A stretch of 7,390 bases of DNA from Pseudomonadota bacterium (GTDB lineage Bacteria > Desulfobacterota > Desulfobacteria > Desulfobacterales > Desulfobacteraceae), in assembly GCA_018812385.1 (NCBI GenBank), contig JAHJDU010000426.1:1-7390 (forward strand). The letters run 5' to 3'. The notes under the pieces were generated by a model. That model ran no database searches. It was not told where the DNA came from and worked only from the letters and a program-made list of their open reading frames with translations. This document shows positions 1 to 6,361 of this stretch, in pieces (within the stretch, counting starts at the first letter, position 1; every line of letters starts with the position of its first letter). Both the position numbers and the translations under genes were made by a program.

Positions 1-35
1 AGAGGCCAGCGTCCTAACCGCTAGACGATGGGACC
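1..35 (-). tRNA. tRNA-Glu, 5' half, anticodon probably CTC (cut by window edge)
   Basis: Read on the minus strand from 35 down to 1, the sequence fits the first half of a tRNA: acceptor strand GGTCCCA, T8, a D-arm with GTCTAGCGGTTAGGAC, then the anticodon 5' stem CTGGC followed by C32, T33, C34, T35. The D-arm sequence is characteristic of bacterial tRNA-Glu. With C34 and T35 visible the anticodon is CTN, so CTC (Glu) fits; CTG (Gln) is formally possible but the D-arm argues against it. The third anticodon base, the variable loop, T-arm and 3' end lie outside the window. The body and identity element family are recognised by eye, not by a covariance model. Confidence 0.85.
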
Positions 36-50
36 TTAAAAAAGTACCTA

Positions 51-79
51 TACTTATATTAAAGCTTGTAGATTGTCAA
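51..79 (-). promoter_or_regulatory. Candidate sigma-70 promoter of the tRNA-Glu gene
   Basis: On the minus strand a perfect -35 box TTGACA (74-79) is followed 17 bp later by TAAGTA (51-56); an alternative -10, TATAAG (53-58), matches the consensus better but at 15 bp spacing. Either would start transcription about 8-10 nt before the mature tRNA 5' end at 35, as is usual for tRNA genes. It lies just after the stop codon of the small membrane protein gene, so the tRNA probably has its own promoter. Confidence 0.5.
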
Positions 80-91
80 ACAAAATGCGCC

Positions 92-298
92 TTATGCAGG
101 CTTGTTTCTTTGCCCTTTTTTAGAACCAAAGATAAGATAGATCAGCCAGCCTATGATGGGAACAATGGCAATAAAGTGCCAGATGATTTTAGCTTTTGTT
201 GATCCGAAATCCTTAAGGATGATATCGGTTAAGGCCAGCATGGTCAGGCCAAAGGAGATGGCTGAAACAAGCAGGACATATAAAATGGTTTGGTCCAT
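92..298 (-). CDS. Small two-helix membrane protein, PLDc_N-like domain
   Basis: This 68-residue protein has two hydrophobic segments, about residues 5-27 and 38-58, and a basic C-terminus (KKGQRNK). The second segment carries the pattern W-x6-PIIGW-x2-YLIFG, typical of the PLDc_N domain, the membrane-anchor part found at the N-terminus of cardiolipin synthases and also as free-standing small proteins. No HKD phospholipase motif is present, so it has no visible catalytic activity and its role is unknown. The gene starts 10 bp after the stop of the transglycosylase gene, so the two are probably co-transcribed; the SD is weak (AAGG, 8 nt before ATG). The family call is from the motif only. Confidence 0.75.
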   Translation of the reverse strand: MDQTILYVLLVSAISFGLTMLALTDIILKDFGSTKAKIIWHFIAIVPIIGWLIYLIFGSKKGQRNKPA

Positions 299-308
299 AC
301 AGGAAGCC

Positions 309-1193
309 TTACCCCTTTAACTTGTCTGAAATTTTTAACAGCGTGTCCACATAATAGTTGCTGTGATTGTATCGAAACAGGACCTCATGCTGTTTTTGCC
401 TTGCAATTCCCGGTTTCCAGCCATGATGTTTCAGGTAGTTGGCCACACTGGAAATAGCATCTGCATGGGTAAAAAGATCTATTTTGCCATCATTATTCCC
501 ATCTTTGGCAAGCGTGAGAGCATTAGAAGGCATGAATTGAGGAATCCCCATGGCGCCTGCATATGACCCTTTGAGGGTTTCAGGGGCAAGGCCCTCTTGT
601 TTTGTATATTTGATGAGCGCTTTGAGTTCTTTATATCCCCATTCTGATCGACTCTCAACTTTTTTTATAAAAGTATCTTTATTCGGTTTTTTCTTGTCAG
701 GGATGGCTTCCCAGATCTGTTCTCTCAATGCTTCATCTGTCAAAGCAGCCATGGTGGAAAGGGTGTTAATAACTATGTGTGGGCCAAGGTATGTTCCAAG
801 CCGTGTTTCAACAAGCAAAATTGCAGTGATAATGGTTTTATCAACACCATATATTTTTTGTGCCTGGTTAAGTTCATCCTTATACGTATCTATATATTTA
901 AGTGCATCAGCAATCGATTTTTCTGATGTGAACTGGTCATAGTTAAGGCTTGACTCAGTATGGATAAAAAAAGAGGAAACACCTTTGGGAGTAAAAAAAA
1001 CACTTTTATTAGAAAATAGCGGTTCTATTGTTTCTTTTTCAAATCCATCATGGATAAGTCGCTGGATTAGTTTATCAAACTCATTGCCTTTCACGGCTTC
1101 CTGGCCTGATAGAGGAGAAGACAGGATTAAAAAAATGGTAAAAATCAAAAAAATCTTAAGCCGGATGTGTGATGATGACAACTTCATTTCCAT
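309..1193 (-). CDS. MltB-type lytic murein transglycosylase (SLT_2 / GH103 family)
   Basis: A 294-residue exported enzyme predicted to cleave the MurNAc-GlcNAc bond of peptidoglycan in the periplasm, forming 1,6-anhydro-MurNAc ends. Residues 1 to about 30 form a signal peptide with basic residues then a hydrophobic run (IFLIFTIFLILSS). There is no lipobox cysteine, so unlike E. coli MltB it is not expected to be a lipoprotein. The catalytic glutamate is most likely E129 in LLVETRLG. Other family hallmarks are YAGAMGIPQFMPS (211-223), the Asp-rich DGNNDGKIDLF (231-241) resembling the EF-hand-like loop of Slt35, DAISSVANYLKHHGW (245-259) and a C-terminal RYNHSNYYV (274-282). It is somewhat shorter than E. 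coli MltB. A second ATG at 1187 is possible; a purine-rich GGGGGCAGG upstream fits the longer start. It heads a two-gene unit with the downstream PLDc_N-like gene. Confidence 0.9.
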   Translation of the reverse strand: MEMKLSSSHIRLKIFLIFTIFLILSSPLSGQEAVKGNEFDKLIQRLIHDGFEKETIEPLFSNKSVFFTPKGVSSFFIHTESSLNYDQFTSEKSIADALKYIDTYKDELNQAQKIYGVDKTIITAILLVETRLGTYLGPHIVINTLSTMAALTDEALREQIWEAIPDKKKPNKDTFIKKVESRSEWGYKELKALIKYTKQEGLAPETLKGSYAGAMGIPQFMPSNALTLAKDGNNDGKIDLFTHADAISSVANYLKHHGWKPGIARQKQHEVLFRYNHSNYYVDTLLKISDKLKG

Positions 1194-1233
1194 GATTTTT
1201 TGCCTGCCCCCTTTTTATTTTTCAGCTCTGGAC

Positions 1234-1262
1234 AAAATATCGCAAAATTGTAAAAATACCAA
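1234..1262 (-). promoter_or_regulatory. Weak candidate promoter for the transglycosylase gene
   Basis: On the minus strand TTGGTA (1257-1262) and TATTTT (1234-1239) are separated by 17 bp, each matching the sigma-70 consensus at 4 of 6 positions. The predicted start near 1227 would leave a leader of about 33 nt. The region is very A+T-rich, so chance matches are likely. The element overlaps one arm and the loop of the inverted repeat at 1244-1277, which would suit a repressor site, but that is inference. Confidence 0.3.
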
Positions 1263-1277
1263 TAGGTTTACAATTTT
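1244..1277. repeat. Perfect 11-bp inverted repeat upstream of the transglycosylase gene
   Basis: The arms AAAATTGTAAA (1244-1254) and TTTACAATTTT (1267-1277) are exact reverse complements separated by 12 bp. It lies 51-84 bp upstream of the transglycosylase start. On the plus strand a T-run follows, but no plus-strand gene precedes it and the stem has a single G-C pair per arm, so a terminator is unlikely. A regulator-binding dyad or a leader hairpin are the alternatives; the sequence does not decide. Confidence 0.6.
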
Positions 1278-1350
1278 TTTATTCTTATAGCCTATTTTTT
1301 TTCAGATTGCATTAAAAAAATTAAAAGAGAAATAATCACACCGGGGGCTT

Positions 1351-1394
1351 TTAAGAAAACACCCGGTCACCAATAATTTCAATGACCGGATGTT
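1351..1394 (-). terminator. Rho-independent terminator of the glnD-glnB-glnA operon
   Basis: On the minus strand, starting 27 nt after the glnA stop codon, a 12-bp stem forms between AACATCCGGTCA and TGACCGGGTGTT (plus positions 1383-1394 and 1358-1369), with one G-U pair and a 13-nt loop. It is followed by a T-rich tail (TTTTCTT). Stem strength and position fit the end of the operon. The plus-strand side also has a T-run (GTTTTTC), so it could act in both directions, though no plus-strand gene approaches it. Confidence 0.85.
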
Positions 1395-1420
1395 TTTCAT
1401 CATGGATATTTTAGCAGGGG

Positions 1421-2833
1421 TTAAATGTCGTAGTAAAGATAAAATTCATGGGGATGAGGACGACTTCTGACCGGATCTACTTCATTTTTCATTTTATAAG
1501 CAATCCAGTATTCGATCACATCTTTTGTAAATACATCCCCTCTCAGCAGAAAGTCATGGTCTTCTTTCAGGGCGTTCAATGCTTCTTCCAAAGAGCCGGG
1601 AGCAGATTCCATTTCAGCCAGTTCTTCCGGTGGAAGATCATAAATATTTTTATCCATTGGATCACCCGGATCAATTTTATTTTGAATACCGTCAATCATG
1701 GCCATTGCAATGGCTGCAAAAGCCATGTATCCGTTGCATGAGGGATCAGGAGTCCGGAATTCAATCCGCTTGGCTTTGGGTGATCCTGAATACATGGGCA
1801 GACGGATGGCAGCACTTCTGTTCCGGCTTGAATAAGCAAGATTAATCGGCGCCTCAAAGCCAGGAACCAATCTTTTGTAGGAGTTGGTAGTGGGATTTGT
1901 GATGGCACAAAGGGCTTTGCAATGCTTCATGATGCCGCCGATGGCGTAAAGGGCATCCTGGGACATACCGGCATATTTATTACCGGCAAATAAGGGAACC
2001 CCATCTTTCCAGAAACTCATATGGGTGTGCATGCCGCTTCCATTGTCACCATACAATGGTTTAGGCATGAATGTTACGGTATGATTATATTTAGCAGCAA
2101 CATTTTTAAGGACATATTTAAACCATGCAAGGCTGTCTCCCATTTTTAACAGGGAATCAAATCGAAGATCGATTTCAGACTGCCCAGCTGCGCCAACTTC
2201 ATGATGCTGGCATTCCATGGCAATCCCGAGGTCTTCCAATGTCAGCATCATCTCTGTCCTCATATCCTGGTATTTGTCATTGGGAGGAAGTGGGAAATAT
2301 CCTTGTTTCGGTCGAATTTTGTATCCAAGGTTAGGCATTTCATCTGCACCAGAGTTCCAATGTGCTTCGTCAGAATCAATCTCGAAAAAAGATGCATTAG
2401 GTTCTGAAGAATACCGGATATTGCTGAAGATGAAAAATTCAGGTTCAGGTCCGACATAGATGGTATCTCCAAGACCCGTGCTTTTTATATATTGCTCAAC
2501 TTTTTTAGCAATACCTCTTGGGTCACGGCTATAGGCTTCCATGGTGATGGGGTCATGGATATTTCCGATAATGGCCAGGGTTGGAACTTTGAAAAAAGGA
2601 TCAATTTTAGCAGTTCCGGCTTCAGGGATAACAAGCATATCAGAATTATCAATGTTCTGCCATGCCCTCATGCTTGATCCGTCAAATCCAAACCCGTCTT
2701 CAAATGCGGTTTCTCCAAACTCACAAATCGGGACTGAAAAATGCTGCCATGTGCCGATAAAATCCATGTACCGAATATCAACAACTTTTACATTATTTTC
2801 TTTGATCATTGCAATTACATCTTTGGGTGTCAT
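1421..2833 (-). CDS. glnA: Glutamine synthetase, type I (GSI-beta-like)
   Basis: A cytoplasmic dodecameric enzyme making glutamine from glutamate, ammonium and ATP. The 470-residue length matches bacterial GSI. Visible active-site elements, in order: D51 in FGFDGSSM (the Asp reaching into the neighbouring subunit site), metal ligands E130 and E132 (VGPEPEFFIF), E213 and E220 (QHHEVGAAGQSE), His 269/271 in NGSGMHTHMSF, the ATP/glutamate loop NPTTNSYKRLVPGFEAP (313-329), R338/R344, and E358/R360 in KRIEFRTPDPS. Y398 in DKNIYDLPPEE corresponds to the E. coli Tyr397 adenylylation site, so activity control by GlnE is likely, although no glnE is in the window. The gene follows glnB by 34 bp with SD AAGGA 7 nt before ATG, and ends at a strong terminator. 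It should be transcribed from the sigma-54 promoter ahead of glnD; an extra promoter in the A+T-rich 34-bp gap cannot be excluded. Confidence 0.97.
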   Translation of the reverse strand: MTPKDVIAMIKENNVKVVDIRYMDFIGTWQHFSVPICEFGETAFEDGFGFDGSSMRAWQNIDNSDMLVIPEAGTAKIDPFFKVPTLAIIGNIHDPITMEAYSRDPRGIAKKVEQYIKSTGLGDTIYVGPEPEFFIFSNIRYSSEPNASFFEIDSDEAHWNSGADEMPNLGYKIRPKQGYFPLPPNDKYQDMRTEMMLTLEDLGIAMECQHHEVGAAGQSEIDLRFDSLLKMGDSLAWFKYVLKNVAAKYNHTVTFMPKPLYGDNGSGMHTHMSFWKDGVPLFAGNKYAGMSQDALYAIGGIMKHCKALCAITNPTTNSYKRLVPGFEAPINLAYSSRNRSAAIRLPMYSGSPKAKRIEFRTPDPSCNGYMAFAAIAMAMIDGIQNKIDPGDPMDKNIYDLPPEELAEMESAPGSLEEALNALKEDHDFLLRGDVFTKDVIEYWIAYKMKNEVDPVRSRPHPHEFYLYYDI

Positions 2834-2867
2834 TTTTTATTCCTTTTTTATAGGATTATAATATATA

Positions 2868-3206
2868 TTAAAGTGCTTCTATTCCAGTTTCACCGGTTCT
2901 TACCCGGATGACCTGTTCAACATGTGATACAAAAATTTTTCCATCTCCGATTTTTCCGCTGTTTGCAGCATTTCTGATAGTTTCAACCGCTTCGTCAAGT
3001 CTTTCATCGCTGACAACGATTTCAACTTTTATTTTGGGTACAAAGTCCACAACATATTCTGCACCCCTGTAAATTTCCTTGTGCCCTTTTTGCCGGCCAT
3101 AACCGTTAACTTCAGTAACAGTCATGCCATAGATTCCAATCTCACTTAAGGCTTCTTTTACATCATCAAGTTTGAATGGTTTTATGATTGCTTCAACTTT
3201 TTTCAT
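2868..3206 (-). CDS. glnB: Nitrogen regulatory protein PII
   Basis: This 112-residue trimeric signal protein binds ATP/ADP and 2-oxoglutarate and relays nitrogen status to its targets. Both PII signatures are present: the T-loop YRGAEYVVDFVPK with the uridylylation tyrosine at exactly position 51, and the B-loop SGKIGDGKIFV (83-93), followed by the nucleotide-contacting IRVRTGE (C-loop). The N-terminus MKKVEAIIKPFKLDDVKEAL favours the GlnB over the GlnK type, and linkage to glnD and glnA rather than amtB agrees. Its start overlaps the end of glnD by 14 nt, and a strong AGGAG sits 7 nt before ATG inside glnD, so expression is probably coupled. With glnD immediately upstream, it is the expected substrate of that enzyme. 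Confidence 0.97.
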   Translation of the reverse strand: MKKVEAIIKPFKLDDVKEALSEIGIYGMTVTEVNGYGRQKGHKEIYRGAEYVVDFVPKIKVEIVVSDERLDEAVETIRNAANSGKIGDGKIFVSHVEQVIRVRTGETGIEAL

Positions 3207-5826
3207 TATTCATCTCCTTTGCTGTAATATGTGGAAGACTTTCTAAAATTGCTTTTTTTATCAGTGCCAGTTCTTGTTCGCTTTCAATTTTTGCACCATT
3301 TTCAAGGCTTTTAACATAAAACACATCCACTACCTGGTCCACTTTTGTAGCGACCATGGCCACATCGACATTTGTATGACTTCTGTACAATGCATTGGTA
3401 ATGGAAAATAAAAGCCCGGGAAAGTCATAGGTAAATACTTCAATGATGGTAAAAAAACTGGATATTTCATTATCTATCCGGACGGTATTGGGTTTGGGAT
3501 TTTTACCGGATGAGACCTGTATTTCCTTTGGTATTTTATCCAGAGCATTATCCAGAAAATGATCGTCGTTAATGGCATGGACAAGATCTTTTTGCGCTTT
3601 TTCCCATTTTTCTTTTTCAAAAATTCTGTCTTTAGGTGGCTTGACCTTGAAAATATCCATCACATGTTCTTCCCCAAAAGAGTAGGCCTGGGAAGCAATA
3701 ATATCTAAATTATTTAGAAAAAAAACCCCTGCAATTTTTGAATAAAACCCTGGCTTGTCCTTTCCGCAAATGGATACTGTACGAATATCCGAGTCGTTCT
3801 CCTTTGATATCTGCCAGATAAAATCTTTACCCTTAAGATTTGTGTAAAGATTTATGTGGCTGACAATGCTTTGCGCCGGGACATGGGCCAGATATCTTTG
3901 GGGCATGGATTCTAGCTGCTTGTTTATTTCATCCTCAGGCCACCTTTCTTTCAACAGCTCCAGAACATTTTTTTTCCTTTTATCGATGAGCCGCTGGATT
4001 TTTTTAGATGCCAGCTCTCCTTTTTTAAAAACGCCCATGGTTTTTAAAAAAAGATCTTTTAAAAGATTTTCAGTCCACTCATTCCAGGCCTTGGGCCCTG
4101 TTGCCTGGGAATCTGCCACGGTCAAGAGATAGAGCATCCTTAATAATCTGATTTTGCCTATTTTATGGGCCATGTATACAGCGGTTTCTTCGTCTGATAT
4201 ATCCCTTCGGGTAGCCGTTTTTATAAGGATGAGATGGTTTTCAATTAAAAAAACAGCATCTTTGACTTCTGTTGAATTAAACCCGAACCTTTCAAAAATG
4301 GGTTTTGCTATCTTTGCGCCCGTTTTTGAATGTTCTTTTGCCGGATCTGATTTACCGATATCATGGAGCAGGGCTGTAAAAAACAGAAGGTTTTTATTTC
4401 TGATTTCCTTGAAAACAGAATAATAAAGGGATTTTGTGGCCGATCCCCTATAGTCTTTAAAGCTGTTAATGATCTGAACGCATCTAATGGAGTGTTTATC
4501 CACTGGAAACAAATGATAATGGTTATATTGAATCTTGCTCACAATGGCGGAAAATTCCGGGATTAATTTTTCCAGGATGCCGGTTGCCAGCATAACGTTC
4601 AGGACATTGAATTCCCAATAGGATAGGGACATGATTTTCTTAAATATTTTAATGCAGTCAATGTTATTTTTAATTTCATCATCCACAAGATGTAAGAATT
4701 CACTGACAATTCTTCTGGCTTCAATGGATAAAGGTATTTTTCTAAGTCCGCTTTCAAGAAAAATCTTTAATAAAAGATCTGGTTTTTGCAAAATAACCAC
4801 TGTGTTGATAAAATGAAGTCTTCTGTTTTTAATCACAAGCCCGTCTGTTTTTGTGGGGATAGATTCAGTGGTTACTTTTCCAATTCGGGTATTTCCAAGG
4901 ATATCTTCAAAGGCAATCTGGTTAATTTGTTTTAAAAAATCCATTCGTTTATGGAGGTCGCCTAAAAAGCGTTCAACATCGGGCTGGCGGTTTTTGGAGC
5001 GGTAACCCAAAAGGACGGCCAGTTCAGTCTGATATTCAAAATAAAGGGTATCGCATTTTCTTTTTGTGATGGAATGCAGAAAATTTCTAATTTTCCAAAT
5101 ATCGGTTAAAGACTCTGTCAGAGATAAATATTCAAAATGGGAAAGGAATCCATAATATTCCAGGTCTCTTCTTGTTTTAATGCCGGATTTTATTTTTGCA
5201 TACCATAAAAGGGTATGATAATCCCTAAGCCCACCGAATCCAGACTTTAAATCCGGGGCAATGAGATAGGTTGAGTCACCAAAGTCAAAATGTCTTTTTT
5301 CACCATGCTCGTACAGATAGTTCAGGGTATGTTTCAAGTGTTTGGCAGCCAGATCTGATCTGAATTTTTCCATAAACCCAGTGTAAATCAATGATGCGCC
5401 ACAAATAAATCTGGCATCCAGTATGGTGGTTAAAATATCAAACCGGTCAAAGGCCATTTCAAGACACTCATTGACATTTCTAACCGCATATCCGACTTCA
5501 AACCTGGCATCCCACAGAGGGTAAAGCAATTCCTGTAAAAAGGCTTCTACTTCAGGGGGAACTATTTTTTCAAACAAGATTAAAAGGTCGATATCAGAAT
5601 GAATACAATGTTCTTTTCTGCCATACCCTCCCAAAGCAATGATTGCAAAGGGGGTTCCTGCCATCGTCATTTTCCTTGCAGTAATACTTTTTTCAAACAC
5701 TGTAAAAAAGTATTCATCCAGAACAAATGCGTGTTTTTCAAGAAACTCAGGTTCATCCCCACTAAGGAATTGCCCTATCAGTGTCTCTCGTTTTTTGATG
5801 AATATGTCTGTATTTTTTTTATCCAT
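3193..5826 (-). CDS. glnD: Bifunctional [protein-PII] uridylyltransferase / uridylyl-removing enzyme
   Basis: GlnD adds UMP to PII when glutamine is low and removes it when glutamine is high. The 877-residue length is close to E. coli GlnD (about 890). Domains in order: nucleotidyltransferase, about 45-210, with GGYGRKE (66-72) and SDIDLLI (77-83; D78 and D80 are the metal-binding pair) plus the family motif GLRDYHTLLW (199-208); a helical linker; an HD hydrolase domain with DKHS (443-446), LLHDIGK (486-492), H499 and D572; and two C-terminal ACT domains, about 682-728 (CGKDKPGFYSKIAG) and 793-862 (TYDFPGLLFSITNAL), which bind glutamine. All catalytic residues look intact in both activities. 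The start has no good Shine-Dalgarno sequence, but no better start precedes the nucleotidyltransferase domain, and it lies about 23 nt after the predicted transcription start. It is the first gene of the operon and overlaps glnB by 14 nt. Confidence 0.96.
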   Translation of the reverse strand: MDKKNTDIFIKKRETLIGQFLSGDEPEFLEKHAFVLDEYFFTVFEKSITARKMTMAGTPFAIIALGGYGRKEHCIHSDIDLLILFEKIVPPEVEAFLQELLYPLWDARFEVGYAVRNVNECLEMAFDRFDILTTILDARFICGASLIYTGFMEKFRSDLAAKHLKHTLNYLYEHGEKRHFDFGDSTYLIAPDLKSGFGGLRDYHTLLWYAKIKSGIKTRRDLEYYGFLSHFEYLSLTESLTDIWKIRNFLHSITKRKCDTLYFEYQTELAVLLGYRSKNRQPDVERFLGDLHKRMDFLKQINQIAFEDILGNTRIGKVTTESIPTKTDGLVIKNRRLHFINTVVILQKPDLLLKIFLESGLRKIPLSIEARRIVSEFLHLVDDEIKNNIDCIKIFKKIMSLSYWEFNVLNVMLATGILEKLIPEFSAIVSKIQYNHYHLFPVDKHSIRCVQIINSFKDYRGSATKSLYYSVFKEIRNKNLLFFTALLHDIGKSDPAKEHSKTGAKIAKPIFERFGFNSTEVKDAVFLIENHLILIKTATRRDISDEETAVYMAHKIGKIRLLRMLYLLTVADSQATGPKAWNEWTENLLKDLFLKTMGVFKKGELASKKIQRLIDKRKKNVLELLKERWPEDEINKQLESMPQRYLAHVPAQSIVSHINLYTNLKGKDFIWQISKENDSDIRTVSICGKDKPGFYSKIAGVFFLNNLDIIASQAYSFGEEHVMDIFKVKPPKDRIFEKEKWEKAQKDLVHAINDDHFLDNALDKIPKEIQVSSGKNPKPNTVRIDNEISSFFTIIEVFTYDFPGLLFSITNALYRSHTNVDVAMVATKVDQVVDVFYVKSLENGAKIESEQELALIKKAILESLPHITAKEMNNEKS

Positions 5827-5859
5827 GGTTTTATTATTACTTTTTGGTTTAAGAATATA

Positions 5860-5875
5860 AGCAATGGGCGTGCCA
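5860..5875 (-). promoter_or_regulatory. Sigma-54 (RpoN) -24/-12 promoter of glnD-glnB-glnA
   Basis: On the minus strand TGGCAC-GCCCA-TTGCT matches the RpoN consensus TGGCAC-N5-TTGCW completely. The invariant GG (5874-5873) and GC (5862-5861) have the exact required spacing. Transcription should start near 5849, about 23 nt before the glnD start codon. RpoN promoters need an ATP-dependent activator bound upstream; for this operon NtrC or a similar regulator is the natural candidate. It implies nitrogen-limitation control of the whole operon. Sequence and context agree, so this is the best-supported regulatory site in the window. Confidence 0.88.
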
Positions 5876-5937
5876 GAGCAAGCCTGGCCTGGCCTTCATC
5901 ATTTGTTGCCAAAAATATAGGATAAAAACAACCGAAT

Positions 5938-5964
5938 ACAAAAATGTTATCACAAAAATGTTAT
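5938..5964. repeat. Tandem 13-bp direct repeat, candidate upstream activator site
   Basis: ACAAAAATGTTAT occurs at 5938-5950 and again, exactly, at 5952-5964, one base apart (14-bp period). Relative to the predicted glnD transcription start it lies at about -89 to -115, within the range where activators of sigma-54 promoters normally bind. It does not resemble the enteric NtrC dyad (TGCACC...GGTGCA). It may be a binding site for a different activator, or simply a small duplication in A+T-rich DNA. Confidence 0.55.
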
Positions 5965-6070
5965 AAAATACATAAAATAAATTTCGTTTTTGTAACTTGG
6001 CAAACGGGTATCAAAAATCAGGATGGATGATTCAATAATTATAAAGGTAGGAACGAATAGGAAAGGGTTG

Positions 6071-6104
6071 TTGCAGCCAGTCTTCTATCCAAAGGCGGCT
6101 GCAA
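6071..6104. repeat. Inverted repeat downstream of tatA
   Basis: The arms TTGCAGCC (6071-6078) and GGCTGCAA (6097-6104) are perfectly complementary, with an 18-nt loop. It begins 26 bp after the tatA stop on the minus strand. No T-run follows on the minus strand, so it is at best an imperfect terminator; a role in mRNA 3' end protection or as a protein-binding dyad is equally possible. If termination here is weak, tatA transcripts could run on into glnD. Confidence 0.45.
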
Positions 6105-6129
6105 TGTATGATAAAATAATTATTTTTTT

Positions 6130-6315
6130 TCAGTCTTTTTCAATTTTTTCAGGCTCGTCTTCTTTGTCCACGATCTTAGGCTCGCTGGTGGCTTTTTTGA
6201 AATTTTTAATTCCTTTGCCTAAACCGGCACCGATTTCAGGAAGTTTTCCTGCGCCGAATATAATAAGGATAATTACAAGAATAATTATCAATTCCGGCAT
6301 CCCTAGTCCCATCAT
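6130..6315 (-). CDS. tatA: Sec-independent translocase subunit TatA/TatE
   Basis: A 61-residue pore-forming component of the twin-arginine translocase in the cytoplasmic membrane, which exports folded, often cofactor-containing proteins. It shows the family layout: short periplasmic N-terminus with an acidic residue (MPEL, E8), one membrane helix (about 8-20), the conserved FG hinge (F20-G21), the amphipathic helix KLPEIGAGLGKGIKNFKKA (24-42) and an acidic, charged tail. The short tail and the GLGKGIKNFKKA sequence favour TatA/E over TatB. Start: the first of two adjacent ATGs, 6 nt after AGGAG; the second ATG (6312) is also possible. No tatB or tatC is adjacent, so it appears to be an isolated copy transcribed alone from its own promoter. 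Confidence 0.93.
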   Translation of the reverse strand: MMGLGMPELIIILVIILIIFGAGKLPEIGAGLGKGIKNFKKATSEPKIVDKEDEPEKIEKD

Positions 6316-6361
6316 AGCATACTCCTATTCGCTTCATGTTATTATTAAATCAAATAAAAAA

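Noticed and set aside
363..1290. Plus-strand open frames (363-566, 550-942, 985-1290)
   Set aside because: They lie opposite the transglycosylase gene, have no recognisable domains and no ribosome sites, and the minus-strand protein has all family motifs.
1448..2861. Plus-strand and second minus-strand frames over glnA
   Set aside because: They are other-frame readings of a highly conserved gene and encode no known motif.
2834..2867. TATAAT between glnB and glnA as a separate glnA promoter
   Set aside because: The hexamer is there on the minus strand but no acceptable -35 lies 16-18 bp upstream, and runs of TA make chance matches likely.
3854..5925. Plus-strand frames opposite glnD, including one reaching into the upstream region (5599-5925)
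   Set aside because: Low-complexity, cysteine- and phenylalanine-rich translations typical of antisense readings; the last one runs over the sigma-54 promoter.
5876..6129. Enteric-type NtrC dyads or IHF sites upstream of the RpoN promoter
   Set aside because: I looked for TGCACC/GGTGCA dyads and WATCAA-N4-TTR and found no convincing match.
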